Source: Rhizobium aethiopicum
Lineage (GTDB): Bacteria > Pseudomonadota > Alphaproteobacteria > Rhizobiales > Rhizobiaceae
Reading direction: 5' to 3'
DNA: 64,000 bases
Assembly: GCF_014197535.1 (NCBI RefSeq)
Contig: NZ_JACIFV010000002.1
Location: forward strand, 434,001-498,000
A program made the translations under genes and the position numbers. Numbering within the stretch: the stretch's first letter is position 1; the number at the start of each line of letters is the position of its first letter. This document shows, piece by piece, positions 7,349-17,766 of the stretch. The notes beneath the pieces were generated by a model. That model searched no databases, was not told the origin of the DNA, and worked only from the letters and a program-made list of their open reading frames with translations.

Positions 7349-9719
7349 CGCGCTTGGCTCCGGCCGAGACGAGACCCTTGAGGCGGCGGCGCCAGATGGC
7401 GAGCCCACTCGCCGCCGCCAGCGCCAGCAGCAGCATGGTGAGCCCGCGCATGATCTGCTCGTCGGCGCGTGTCGCCGTCTGCGGCAGGTTCACGGTCGAG
7501 CTCTTCTGCGCGATCAGCGTGGCGGCTTTCGCCGTCGGCGCCGCGGCCATCAAGTTGGCGATCTCGGGCGATGCGGCGAGATCCTGCGTTGCGGCTGCCG
7601 CCCGTTGCGGTTCGGCGCTTCCATCAGGCGTGGCCGCGCCGTGGCGTTCGGCGCCGCCAGACGGGATAGCATTTTCGCCGAAGACCTTTGCGAAGTCCCA
7701 GCCTTCGGGCAGGTTGAGCGGCAGCTTCGCCGAGCCGAGCGGTTCGGTTGCCGGACGCGACGGCGTGATGTCGACGGCGACCAGACTGGTGACGCGCGAG
7801 ACGAGGTGGTGGGCGAGCGCCACCGTCTCAATGTTCTTGTCGAGTGCGGCGGGATCCTGGCGCTCATAGGCGCGGGCCTCGAAATCCTCGATTTTGCGTC
7901 GCGCCCAGAGCTTGGAAATGCCGTTGCCGTCTGCGGCATTAGCGATATCCATCTCGACGCGCCAGGGCTGGTTGCCTGTCTTGCCGACGATCTGCAGCTT
8001 TCCGGTAGGCTTTTCCTGCGGCAATTCCGCCGTCAGAACGACGGGCTCGCCGCTATAGAGGTCGGGCATCGGGTTCGGCGTGATATCCTCGGCTTCGATG
8101 CCTTCGAAGGTCGCGGCGATATCGGTCATTGCGGGGTTCTGCAGCTTGGCGAAGAGTTCGCTCATGCGGCTTGCCACCTGATCGGTCGAGCCGATCTGGG
8201 TGAAGGTGCCGCGGCCGACCTCGGCGGCTTTGGTCATGAAATAAGTGTTCGGCGCCGAGCCGATGCCGACGGTGAAGACGCGGGCATCGCCGCGGTTTGT
8301 GGTGATTTCCTGGAAGAGCTGTTGTTCGTTGCCGATCGCGCCATCCGTCAGGAATACGACCTGGCGCAGCGATCCGCTTGCGACCGGGCCTTGGTTGCGA
8401 AGCGCATCCTCGAGCGCCGGCAGCATTTCCGTGCCGCCATCGGCGGTCAGGCCCCTGACGTAAGCGATGGCCTTTTCGCGATTATCAGGCGTAGCAGCGA
8501 CGAGACCGTTGAAATAATCGGTCATGGTGTCGTCGAAACGGATGACGTTGAAACGGTCGCCGGGGTTCAGCCTGGAGATGGCAAGTGCCAGGCTCTGCTT
8601 TGCCTGCTCGATCGACTGGCCGGACATGGAGCCGGAATTGTCGATGACGAAGACCACCTCGCGTTTCGGCGGCGCCGCCGCATCCGGTGCCGTGGGCGGG
8701 GTGACGAAAGCGAGCAGATAGGTCTTGCCATCAATGACTTCGCGGAAGAGGCCCGCGCTCGGCATATTGCCGGGGGCTGCCTTCCAGGTGAGCTCAAAAT
8801 CCTTGTCGGCGGGTACAGCATCGCCCTTCAGTCTGATCGTCCTTGAGTGGTCGCCATCCTGCCGGATATCGATCTCGTGGAAGGACGACTTCACGTCACC
8901 GAGCGGGAAGCCGGCCTTGAGATTGACGGTCAGCGAGATCGGATTGATTTTGGCATTCTCGCGCGGATCGAGCACCGGGGCTTCGATCTTCTCACGATTT
9001 TCCACCGGGTCGCTCGGTGTCGCGAAGCCGGCGCCGTTGTTGAATTCGACGGTCTGGACGATCGGCGCCGGATTGTAGCGCGGCGCGACGACCATCGGGA
9101 AACGCAGCGAGAATTCGCCGCCGGACTGGTGGACGGTCTGCTGATATTCGATCTGCACGACGATCTCTTCGCCGGGGCCGATATTGGCGACCTGGTTGGT
9201 GAAGATGTTTGGCCGCTGCTGTTCGAGCAGCGCCGTCTTCTTGCCCTCGGCCTTGGCCTGCTCGTAGATCTCTCGGGCCTCCTGGTGCGGCTTGATCTGG
9301 CCTTCGACGAAGCGTTCGCCGATCTGCATTTTCAGCGCGTCGACGGCGGAATTGTCCGGCAGCGGGAAGACGTAGGTGCCCTCGACCCAGCCCTGGCTCG
9401 GGTTCCGGAAACGTTGGGTGACCTTCACCCTGGCGATCGGGCCGGAGACATCGATTGCGACGTCGGTCTTCAGCCGCGGCGCTTCGACATAGAAGCCCGG
9501 TTCCTTCGACGGGAAGAGCAGCGAGCCGTTGTTGACGTCGTTCGGCCGCACAAGCGCCGCGAGCTGGCCGGATGCCTGCCGCGTCTCGGCGCGGGCGGTG
9601 GAGGCCAGCCCCAGCATCGCGGCGATGCAGGCGACAAAGGCGGTGACGGCGACAAGACATGAAATGGAGATCCGGCGCATGCGCATGCGCCCGATGGCGA
9701 ACTCATCTTCCAGAAACAT
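7338..9719 (-). CDS. VIT/VWA-domain sortase target protein with LPQTA sorting signal
   Basis: A 793-residue exported protein. It has an N-terminal membrane signal segment, a VIT domain (RFRNPSQGWVEGTYVFPLPD), a VWA domain with the MIDAS motif DNSGSMS, and a C-terminal sorting signal: LPQTA at 745-749, a hydrophobic helix, then WRRR and a basic tail. This is the layout of the proteobacterial sortase target family (inter-alpha-trypsin-inhibitor-like). The start at 9719 has GAGGG upstream; a TTG at 9740 is possible but poorer. It is the first gene of a two-gene operon with the class GN sortase. VIT/VWA proteins bind divalent metal and ligands, so surface adhesion is a fair guess. Confidence 0.9.
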   Translation of the reverse strand: MFLEDEFAIGRMRMRRISISCLVAVTAFVACIAAMLGLASTARAETRQASGQLAALVRPNDVNNGSLLFPSKEPGFYVEAPRLKTDVAIDVSGPIARVKVTQRFRNPSQGWVEGTYVFPLPDNSAVDALKMQIGERFVEGQIKPHQEAREIYEQAKAEGKKTALLEQQRPNIFTNQVANIGPGEEIVVQIEYQQTVHQSGGEFSLRFPMVVAPRYNPAPIVQTVEFNNGAGFATPSDPVENREKIEAPVLDPRENAKINPISLTVNLKAGFPLGDVKSSFHEIDIRQDGDHSRTIRLKGDAVPADKDFELTWKAAPGNMPSAGLFREVIDGKTYLLAFVTPPTAPDAAAPPKREVVFVIDNSGSMSGQSIEQAKQSLALAISRLNPGDRFNVIRFDDTMTDYFNGLVAATPDNREKAIAYVRGLTADGGTEMLPALEDALRNQGPVASGSLRQVVFLTDGAIGNEQQLFQEITTNRGDARVFTVGIGSAPNTYFMTKAAEVGRGTFTQIGSTDQVASRMSELFAKLQNPAMTDIAATFEGIEAEDITPNPMPDLYSGEPVVLTAELPQEKPTGKLQIVGKTGNQPWRVEMDIANAADGNGISKLWARRKIEDFEARAYERQDPAALDKNIETVALAHHLVSRVTSLVAVDITPSRPATEPLGSAKLPLNLPEGWDFAKVFGENAIPSGGAERHGAATPDGSAEPQRAAAATQDLAASPEIANLMAAAPTAKAATLIAQKSSTVNLPQTATRADEQIMRGLTMLLLALAAASGLAIWRRRLKGLVSAGAKRDGF

Positions 9720-9954
9720 TGGCCTACCCTCAATAACCAATTTTGGATGAGCGAATGATGCAGCTTCGATCTCGGCGCGCTCGCGACCGAATTGCGGCGG
9801 CGTGCGGCATTTGTTGCGGCTTATTCGTGGCGATGACGAAATCCGACGATCTCTCTGATTTCAAAAGACGAAAAACAGAATCGTCGTCACGGCGAAAGCA
9901 CCGCGATCGAGCCATGTCCTGTCCAAAGCCCATGGCCTCAGACTGTCGCGACGT

Positions 9955-11586
9955 TCATGGACGGGTGATTCTGTAGACCAGCAAATCGTTCGAATCCACA
10001 AGCTTGGTTGCCGTCTTGTCCAGATAATCGATGACGCCAACATGATGCTCGACGAACCGCCGATTCTGCTGGTCGGTGGCGTTCTTGGCAACGCCGAACA
10101 GATCCGCGCCTTGCGCGCGCAGTTCGTCGAGCTGCGCGATCGCAGTGGCCTCATCCGCGACGAATGTCGACCAATCGGCGTCGCCTCCGCCCGGTGGGAA
10201 CACCCAGCCGCGCGCCCTGCTGTAGTAGACTGCGACGGGGTCGCCGACGTCGGGCGCGATGGCGACGACGAGATCGCCCGGTTGCGTCAACCGCGCCAGT
10301 TCCTCGCCAAGCAGTTTGCCCTTCGTGGCGACGGGCTTCTTCATCGTCCTGACGAGGGGCAGGGTCGACCAGGCAAGCGCCACGGCCACGATGCAGATGG
10401 CGCGGAGCGCCACAGCCGGCTTTAGAACTGTTCTCGAGGAAAGCGTTGCCAGGAGAAGCGCGCCGCGGCCGCAGAATATCGCGAGCGGCACATGGAAGAT
10501 GTGGAAGTTCCAAACATTGGCGGTGATTTCGCCCGCCGCCGCCAGATAGAGGATCATCGCCGCTGCCATCCATACATAGGGAATGGTCGAAAGTGCGCGT
10601 TGCTTCAGGTCTTCGACGGATCTCGGCGGTATCCACAAGCCGACCGCCGACAGCATCAAGAATGGATAGCCGTAGAACCACAAGACCGCCGTGTTCCACG
10701 CGGATTTGAAATAAAACCTGTTCTTGACGTATGCCCAGAATCCGTGATCCCAGATGTAGCCGCCGCTGCCGGCGATATGATATGGCGGATAGTTGCGGCC
10801 GAGATAAATGGCCCAGCTGTAATAAGAGGCGATGATGGCTAGGCTTAAAAGCCCCCAAACGAAGACCACGGTTGCCTGCTTCTGCTTCTTCTCTAGAATC
10901 CAGCAAACCATCAAATAAAAGACGACGGCCCCCGCGACGAGGCCTGGCGGCTTTGACAGTGCGCCGAGCGAGACGCTCGCCGTGGCGAGCGGCAAGAGCC
11001 AGCCGCTGCCGCCGGCCCAGTACTTGACGAACAGCCAGACGCCAAGCGTCGCCAGGGCCAGCATTGCCGGATCGGGAAGAAACGAGCTGTCGATCATGAT
11101 CGCCGCCGGCATCAGCGCGTAGGCAAGCGCCGCCGCATGGGCGTGCATCTCGCCCCAGCATAGCGCGGTGACCCTATGCAGCGAAAACACCGTCACCAGA
11201 CCGAAGAAAGCCGCTACCACGCGGCCGAACCAGTCGTGCCAGCCGAAGAGCTGGTAGAGCAGGGCTGTGACATAGCTGATGATCTGGAACTCGCGGCCCT
11301 GATAACTTGGCCCGGGCCCGGTCCAGCTGACCTCCGGAAAGAAGATGTTCCAGCTGCGCTGCTGGAAATTGTCCGCCATCATCGCGGTGCTGATCTCGCG
11401 CCAGCTGAAACCGTCGACCAGCGGCAAGGTGATCTTGTGGAACCTGAAGACGATGGCAATAAACAGGATCCCGAGCAAAATCGCCGTATGGACGCTCAGA
11501 TAGTTGCGGGCAGCCATGTTCCGGCCGGTGGCCTGCTGCTGGTATTGCTGTCCCTCTGGCTGGTTCAATTCCCGGACGTCCGCCAT
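9955..11586 (-). CDS. Polytopic ArnT-like glycosyltransferase (GT39/PMT superfamily)
   Basis: A 543-residue inner-membrane protein with about ten to twelve hydrophobic helices followed by a soluble C-terminal part with a Rossmann-like ending. The first extracytoplasmic loop carries FSWREISTAMMADNF, where the acidic residue is in the place of the catalytic Asp/Glu of GT39/ArnT enzymes. Such enzymes move sugars from polyprenyl-phosphate donors to lipid A, core sugars or proteins in the periplasm. The start at 11586 has GGGAGGG upstream. It is divergent from aatA and does not share a strand with the GT cluster further on. The donor and acceptor are not known. Confidence 0.8.
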   Translation of the reverse strand: MADVRELNQPEGQQYQQQATGRNMAARNYLSVHTAILLGILFIAIVFRFHKITLPLVDGFSWREISTAMMADNFQQRSWNIFFPEVSWTGPGPSYQGREFQIISYVTALLYQLFGWHDWFGRVVAAFFGLVTVFSLHRVTALCWGEMHAHAAALAYALMPAAIMIDSSFLPDPAMLALATLGVWLFVKYWAGGSGWLLPLATASVSLGALSKPPGLVAGAVVFYLMVCWILEKKQKQATVVFVWGLLSLAIIASYYSWAIYLGRNYPPYHIAGSGGYIWDHGFWAYVKNRFYFKSAWNTAVLWFYGYPFLMLSAVGLWIPPRSVEDLKQRALSTIPYVWMAAAMILYLAAAGEITANVWNFHIFHVPLAIFCGRGALLLATLSSRTVLKPAVALRAICIVAVALAWSTLPLVRTMKKPVATKGKLLGEELARLTQPGDLVVAIAPDVGDPVAVYYSRARGWVFPPGGGDADWSTFVADEATAIAQLDELRAQGADLFGVAKNATDQQNRRFVEHHVGVIDYLDKTATKLVDSNDLLVYRITRP

Positions 11587-11790
11587 TCTAACCGTGCCCT
11601 CCCTGACGCCCGATACGCGCCGCCATTGGATCGGGAGGAAGATTAGGCTGAGCTAAATCCCGCCGCAAGCGCACTTGGCTGCGGAACGGTTCCACCGTTC
11701 GCTGCAAGCCTCGCCGAAATGGAAAGCGGGCCAGCCCGCCGGCGCGGCCAAACGATGAATAAGAATCATTGCCCCATCACGCCTTTGCCC

Positions 11791-11819
11791 TTGAAATGCC
11801 GTCATACATTGGACATAGA
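11791..11819 (+). promoter_or_regulatory. Candidate sigma-70 promoter of aatA
   Basis: TTGAAA (11791-11796) and CATAGA (11814-11819) are separated by 17 bp, 59 bp before the aatA start. Neither box is perfect; this is a composition-based call. Confidence 0.35.
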
Positions 11820-11824
11820 GCTAA

Positions 11825-13081
<1,257 letters not shown>

Positions 13082-13106
13082 GCTTGTCGCCATCATATCG
13101 ATCGAA

Positions 13107-13128
13107 GGCCTGCCGGTGACGGCGGGCC
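13107..13128 (+). terminator. Intrinsic terminator after aatA
   Basis: A 9-bp stem (GGCCTGCCG/CGGCGGGCC, one T-G pair) with a GTGA loop followed by TTTTATTTA, 25 bases after the aatA stop. Confidence 0.85.
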
Positions 13129-13418
13129 TTTTATTTATCCGGCGTTGGCTGCTGCTGGCGCAGTGCAAGGTCGAAGGTTTGCAGCTTGCCATCGTCGACC
13201 GGCTGCTCGTCGATCATCCTTTGGCGCTGCGGCTATAGCTCACATTCCGATTCAACGCGTTGCTGCATTGAATCCGCTTCGCCTCGCAAGTCGTTGAATT
13301 CCGATTCAAAACGTGACGCGGAGTGCCGGTGGGGCGGGTGATCTGCGGTTGCGGGCGGCCGCCAAACCAACTAGATATCCGGCATCAAGTTCAATTTGCC
13401 GCTTCGGGGGGCCGGATT

Positions 13419-14324
13419 TTGCAGCTTAGTGCCGTCATCGTCTGTTCTGACGTTAACATGCTCCCGGCCGCCTGCTGCACTCTGCTTTCCGTCAACCGCA
13501 ATCTTACGAATGCTAATGTAGAGTTCCTGCTTCTCGGCATCGACCTCAAGCCGCACGAGGTCGCCGAGGTCGATAATTTTGGGCGGCTTCACGGTATGGC
13601 GATCAGGGTATTGCCCTATAAGACGCCCGACACCGGCCTTCAGGCGCGGGGCCGCTGGTCCGCCGCCACGCTGGCGCGGCTCTATATGGATCGGGATATA
13701 CCAGACCATATCGAGCGCCTGCTTTACCTCGATGCCGACGTGCTCGCGGTGGCTTCCGTCGACGAGCTCTTCACGCGGGATCTCCAAGGCAAGGCGCTCG
13801 CCGCCGTCGACGACTACGTCATGGCCTTTCCTGAGAAGGCCGGGGCACGGCAGCGCAAGATCGGCATGGGCGAGGGCGGTCGCTACTTCAATGCCGGCGT
13901 GCTGCTGTTCGACTGGTCGGCCTGCCGGGCGAGGGGGCTTTTCGCCAGGACCCGGGAAGTCTTCGAGGAGCGGTCGCATCTGTTCGAGAATAACGACCAG
14001 GATGCGTTGAACGTCACTTTCGACCGCGACTGGCTGGTGCTCGATCCGCGCTGGAATACACAGACGGGCCTGCTGCCTTTCGTCGATCGGCCGGCCATCT
14101 TTCATTTTACCGGCCGCAAGAAGCCGTGGCAGGCGAACGTCCCCTGGGTGCACCGGCGGATGGCCAATCGTTATGCCGAGGATCTTCGCAACACGCCTTG
14201 GGCTTCCTTCTGCAGGCAGCCGTCGATGACGGGCCGAGTGGCGGGCTTCCTCTCGCATGTGGGAAAGCAGATCGGCGGGCTGACGCGGCTTGCCCGGATG
14301 CGCGCCTATTTCAGCAACAGCTAG
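13419..14324 (+). CDS. Glycosyltransferase family 8-like protein
   Basis: A 301-residue cytoplasmic GT-A fold glycosyltransferase. The N-terminal strand SAVIVCSDVNMLPAACC, the metal/nucleotide-sugar motif YLDADV (DAD at 105-107), FNAGVLLFDW, NDQDALN and the late IFHFTG match the GT8 (LgtC-like) family, which adds galactose or glucose to lipopolysaccharide cores. The start is uncertain: I use a TTG at 13419, which places the first strand where the family has it. A GTG at 13323 would add 32 residues without similarity. It is first in a run of three same-strand genes likely acting on surface polysaccharide. Confidence 0.78.
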   Translation: MQLSAVIVCSDVNMLPAACCTLLSVNRNLTNANVEFLLLGIDLKPHEVAEVDNFGRLHGMAIRVLPYKTPDTGLQARGRWSAATLARLYMDRDIPDHIERLLYLDADVLAVASVDELFTRDLQGKALAAVDDYVMAFPEKAGARQRKIGMGEGGRYFNAGVLLFDWSACRARGLFARTREVFEERSHLFENNDQDALNVTFDRDWLVLDPRWNTQTGLLPFVDRPAIFHFTGRKKPWQANVPWVHRRMANRYAEDLRNTPWASFCRQPSMTGRVAGFLSHVGKQIGGLTRLARMRAYFSNS

Positions 14325-14371
14325 TCGGGCGGGCGGAGCGCGTCATCCTTGGAAAGTGCATGTGAGGCGAT

Positions 14372-15241
14372 ATGGAAGCAATCCCCAGCGATAACAAGGC
14401 TATGACCGCTCCGGACGGCGGCTTCAATTTCCTGACGCCGGAAGCGTGGAAGGCGCTGTTGTCGGGCTACTCCCATATCGTGTTGGTAGCAAACAGTGAG
14501 GCGGTCGACCTCGAACGGCTGCGGAGCGAATTGCCGGAGACAGCGCTCTACGTCTTCTTCAACAAGGTCTACAAGGTGCTCGACGAACCCTTCGTCGGCC
14601 ATTCCATGCTGGTTGCCCGCAGCGATGTGATGGGCGCCCATATCGTCCACCGGCGCGAGGCGGCGGATGTCTTGCGCTTCTTTGGCGGCGACGAGTTCCT
14701 CGGCGTCGTCAACATCCGGGTCTCCGTCGAGGAAAATCTCAGTGAAGAGAGCCGCTTCGAAGGCGCTAAGGCTCGGCACCTCGATCTGACGCAAATGCTC
14801 GCCGACCTCTATCCGATCGGCAAGATCGCGACGAGCGGCTTTGCGGTAGCGTTGTGGCTCGCCGATCTGCAGTTGCCGGGCAAGGTCTTGCTTGCCGGCT
14901 TTTCGGCGAAGCGGAGCGAGAAGTGGAAGGTGTTCGACGTGCACGATTGGACGTTCGAGCAGATCTTCCTGCGTCTCTTTGCGCGCATGGGTTCGATCTC
15001 GATGATGGGCGGCGTCGATGCCAGCCCCTATTCGGCGCTTGCCAAACGGTTTCCTGAGGTGCCGCCGATCGAGATCGCGATGACTGCGGCTGAGGTCTTG
15101 TCGGAGCGGCTCGACAATACGAACAGCCAGATCGACAGGCTGATGTCCATCACCAAATTCATCCGCGCCGTCGACAATTTCTTTCGGCGGTTCAAACCGA
15201 AAACCCGCAAGCAGCGTTTTCTCGAAAAGTCGAAGGGATGA
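14372..15241 (+). CDS. Conserved protein of a glycosyltransferase cluster, function unknown
   Basis: A 289-residue soluble protein I cannot place firmly. It contains HIVLVANSEAVDLERLRSEL, YVFFNKVYKVLDEP and, later, TSGFAVALWLADLQLPGKV, GFSAKRSEKWKVFDVHDWTFE. The pattern of a nucleotide-binding strand, an FFNK segment and a GFS..HDW segment recalls sialyltransferase-like (GT29/GT42) folds and proteins that rhizobial annotations name inconsistently. The last 30 residues are strongly basic (FFRRFKPKTRKQ), as in membrane-peripheral enzymes. It lies 47 bp after the GT8-like gene and 73 bp before the next glycosyltransferase, so a role in the same glycan is the best inference. Confidence 0.7.
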   Translation: MEAIPSDNKAMTAPDGGFNFLTPEAWKALLSGYSHIVLVANSEAVDLERLRSELPETALYVFFNKVYKVLDEPFVGHSMLVARSDVMGAHIVHRREAADVLRFFGGDEFLGVVNIRVSVEENLSEESRFEGAKARHLDLTQMLADLYPIGKIATSGFAVALWLADLQLPGKVLLAGFSAKRSEKWKVFDVHDWTFEQIFLRLFARMGSISMMGGVDASPYSALAKRFPEVPPIEIAMTAAEVLSERLDNTNSQIDRLMSITKFIRAVDNFFRRFKPKTRKQRFLEKSKG

Positions 15242-15314
15242 CTGTCGCAGGCCTTTGCTAACAGGCGCGGGTGGCCAAGAAAGCTGTTGCCGATACTGGC
15301 GATCAAGGTGGACA

Positions 15315-16004
15315 ATGGAACAACAGAACGTCCGAATATTTGTGGGATTCGATCCCAAGGAAGTGGTCGCCTACCACGTTCTCGTGCAGAGTATCATCGA
15401 GAAGTCTTCGATCCCGGTCGAGTTCTCGCCCATTGCGCTCTCCAACCTTGGCGGGATTTTCACCCGCCAGCGCAACGCGCTGCAATCGACGGAGTTCTCC
15501 TTCTCGCGTTTCCTGACACCCTATCTCAGCGGTTACGAGGGCTGGAGCATCTTCATGGATTGCGACATGCTGATGCGTGCCGATATAGCCGAGCTTTGGG
15601 CATTGCGCGACGGGCGTTACGCCGTCATGTGCGTCAAACACGATTATCAGCCGAAGATCGACACCAAGTTCCTCGGCCAGACGCAGACCAAGTACGAAAA
15701 GAAGAACTGGTCGAGCTTCATCCTCTTCAACAACGACAAATGCCGCGCGCTGACGCCCGACTACGTCAATACCGCGACCGGGCTGCAACTGCATCAGTTC
15801 AAATGGCTGGAGAATGAAGACCTCATCGGCGGATTACCGGTGACATGGAATTACCTCGTCAATGAATACGACTACCGCGAAGACGCCAAGAACGTCCATT
15901 TCACCGATGGCGGGCCGTATTTCGAGGAATACAAGAACGACGATTACGCCGAGGAATGGTTCGCAGCCCGTGAACGCCTGCTCTTCGCCCAACAGCCCGC
16001 CTAA
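15315..16004 (+). CDS. Glycosyltransferase with DxD motif
   Basis: A 229-residue GT-A type glycosyltransferase. It begins IFVGFDPKEVVAYHVL, has SRFLTPYL and then the metal-binding DCD (residues 82-84, in FMDCDMLMRADI), and a late HFTDGGPYF segment. This set marks a compact GT8-related family frequent in rhizobial and phage genomes. The start at 15315 is preceded by AAGGTGG. Third gene of the cluster with 13419 and 14372. Donor and acceptor are unknown; lipopolysaccharide core or capsule are likely targets. Confidence 0.82.
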   Translation: MEQQNVRIFVGFDPKEVVAYHVLVQSIIEKSSIPVEFSPIALSNLGGIFTRQRNALQSTEFSFSRFLTPYLSGYEGWSIFMDCDMLMRADIAELWALRDGRYAVMCVKHDYQPKIDTKFLGQTQTKYEKKNWSSFILFNNDKCRALTPDYVNTATGLQLHQFKWLENEDLIGGLPVTWNYLVNEYDYREDAKNVHFTDGGPYFEEYKNDDYAEEWFAARERLLFAQQPA

Positions 16005-16043
16005 ACAGACTGTTCCTTCCCTTCCTCCGCGGGGAGGGAGCCC

Positions 16044-17141
16044 TCAGAGCCCCAGAGCCGTCAGCATGACGAAGGTGGCGAAGAGGATGAAATGTGTCAT
16101 GCCCTCGATGGCGTTTGTCTCGCCGTCATTGAGGTTGATCGCCGCGGCAATCAAGGTGATCGTCACCATCACCGTCTGCACCGGGGTCATCGCCATGATG
16201 AAGGGCTGGCCGGTATAGAGCGCGATCGCTTCCATCACGGGCACCGTCAGGATCACCGTCGATAGCGAGGCGCCCATGGCGATGTTGACGGTTGCCTGCA
16301 TCCGGTTCTTGAGCGCCGCTCGCAAAGCGGTCAGGATTTCGGGGGCGGCCGAAATCGCCGCGACGACGACGGCCGTCACCGCGATCGGTGCGCCGCTGTC
16401 GCGCAAGCCTTCGGTCATGAAGGCCGACATGAATTCCGCCAGCAGGCCTATGATGACGACGCCGACGAGGATGGTGGCGATCGAGACGGCGGCCGGTCCG
16501 TTGATGCCGTGTTCGTCGCGACTTTCCTTCTTCCGCTCGGAGCGCGGGTAGCTGTAGCTGAAGAAATAGCTGTGCTGGCCGACCTGCATGCGCAGGAAGA
16601 GGCCGTAGAGAGCGATCATCGCGACAATGGTGAAGGCGGAGTAATAATGCCACCGATCTCGCGGCACGAATTCCGGCACGATCATCGAAATGCCCATGGC
16701 GGTGAGGATCATCACGCCATAGGTCTTGCCCGAATTGTCGTTGTAGGGCTGCTCCCCGTGCTTGAGGCCACCCAGAAGGGCAGCGAGGCCGAGGATGCCG
16801 TTGATATCGAGCATCAGGGCCGAATAGATCGTGTCGCGCACCAGCGTTGGAGAGCTTTCGCCGCTCATCATGATGGCGAGAATGATGACTTCGACGGCGA
16901 GGGCCGAAAGTGTCAGGATCATCGTGCCGTAGGGATCGCCGACTTTGACGGCGAGCAGTTCGGCATGATAGGCGACGCGGATCGAAGCGAGCACGATGGT
17001 GGCGACGAGTGCTGCGGCGGCGATGAGCGCCAGGCCGCGCCCCATCTCCATGACTGTATGCTCCAGAAGATAGGCGGTCACCGCGACGACGAGTGCAGTG
17101 ACCAGAAACCTCTCCTCTTTAAGGCGTGACGCGATGCCCAA
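16044..17141 (-). CDS. Calcium/cation:proton antiporter, ChaA/Y4hA type
   Basis: A 365-residue inner-membrane antiporter of the CaCA superfamily. About eleven hydrophobic helices hold the two alpha repeats, seen in SALAVEVIILAIMMSGE and VVVAAISAAPEILTALRAAL, each with the acidic residue that binds the cation. A polar cytoplasmic loop (PRSERKKESRDEHG) separates the halves. The protein resembles the putative ionic transporter Y4hA of Rhizobium NGR234 and E. coli ChaA, which exchange Ca2+, Na+ or K+ for protons. It stands alone and is convergent with the glycosyltransferase cluster. Confidence 0.88.
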   Translation of the reverse strand: MGIASRLKEERFLVTALVVAVTAYLLEHTVMEMGRGLALIAAAALVATIVLASIRVAYHAELLAVKVGDPYGTMILTLSALAVEVIILAIMMSGESSPTLVRDTIYSALMLDINGILGLAALLGGLKHGEQPYNDNSGKTYGVMILTAMGISMIVPEFVPRDRWHYYSAFTIVAMIALYGLFLRMQVGQHSYFFSYSYPRSERKKESRDEHGINGPAAVSIATILVGVVIIGLLAEFMSAFMTEGLRDSGAPIAVTAVVVAAISAAPEILTALRAALKNRMQATVNIAMGASLSTVILTVPVMEAIALYTGQPFIMAMTPVQTVMVTITLIAAAINLNDGETNAIEGMTHFILFATFVMLTALGL

Positions 17142-17371
17142 ATCTCAGCTCCCGTTGCGATTCACGCCTTTTAACTAAGTCACTGATTTCGGATGGGAAG
17201 CACGCGGCGGCACTCTGCTATTTGCAGTCTTCGGCGTTTAATGGAATACTGACGCCATCGGGGCCGGAAAGCAGATCGCGGCGTCCTCGAATTCTCGTCA
17301 CGCGGCCGCGATGATCCGGACCCTGTCCGGAAGCATGCGAATGCGCAACAAGATGATGAGGAGACGGATGC

Positions 17372-17665
17372 ATGATCAAGGTGGTCTATGAAGTCGTGCC
17401 GCATGACGGCGGTTGGGCCTACAGGCTGGGAGGCGTCTATTCCGAGGCATTCCCGACCCATGCCGAGGCGCTCGAAGCTGCGCGCATCGTCGCGGCCGAA
17501 CAGCAGGTCGGGGGCGATTCCGCCGAGATCAGCTGGCAGGACGAAAACGGCAAATGGCATGAGGAATATGCCGAAGGCGGTGACCGGCCGGAAACCGAGG
17601 TGGTCGACGGCTTATGGCAGGAGCGATCGGCTGGAGCCTCGCAGAGCGCCGGACGTCAACCCTAA
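17372..17665 (+). CDS. Small DUF2188-type protein
   Basis: A 97-residue cytoplasmic protein. Its N-terminal 65 residues (YEVVPHDGGWAYRLGGVYS, then HAEALEAARIVAAEQ) match the DUF2188 pattern of a small alpha/beta domain with a conserved GGWA and a helix of aligned Ala and Glu. The C-terminal 30 residues are acidic and low in structure. The start follows GAGGAGACGG. Function is unknown in the family. Its stop codon coincides with the first bases of the repeat element at 17663. Confidence 0.75.
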   Translation: MIKVVYEVVPHDGGWAYRLGGVYSEAFPTHAEALEAARIVAAEQQVGGDSAEISWQDENGKWHEEYAEGGDRPETEVVDGLWQERSAGASQSAGRQP

Positions 17666-17766
17666 AGCGCGTCGCGAGCTTTCAGATTCGCTTGCTGCGC
17701 TTTGGGCCTTTGTTTTGCGCACGCCGTTATCGCAAAATCGCGCACACTTTTGCGCGACATGCTTTA
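17663..17766. repeat. Rhizobial intergenic repeat element (about 104 bp)
   Basis: The element starts TAAAGCGCGTCGCG and ends GCGCGACATGCTTTA, so the tips form an inverted TAAAGC/GCTTTA with an imperfect continuation. It fills the whole space between two convergent genes and its ends fall on their 3' ends. I recall near-identical stretches as a frequent intergenic repeat in Rhizobium chromosomes; only one copy is in this window, so the repeat nature rests on memory. Confidence 0.55.

Noticed and set aside
7335-8846. 503-codon plus-strand open frame opposite the VIT/VWA gene
   Set aside because: Shadow frame; the minus-strand protein has VIT, VWA and sorting-signal evidence.
16016-16042. Possible bidirectional hairpin between the glycosyltransferase and the antiporter
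   Set aside because: CTTCCTCC/GGAGGGAG forms a stem only with a wobble pair and has no T-tract on either side, so it is not listed as a terminator.
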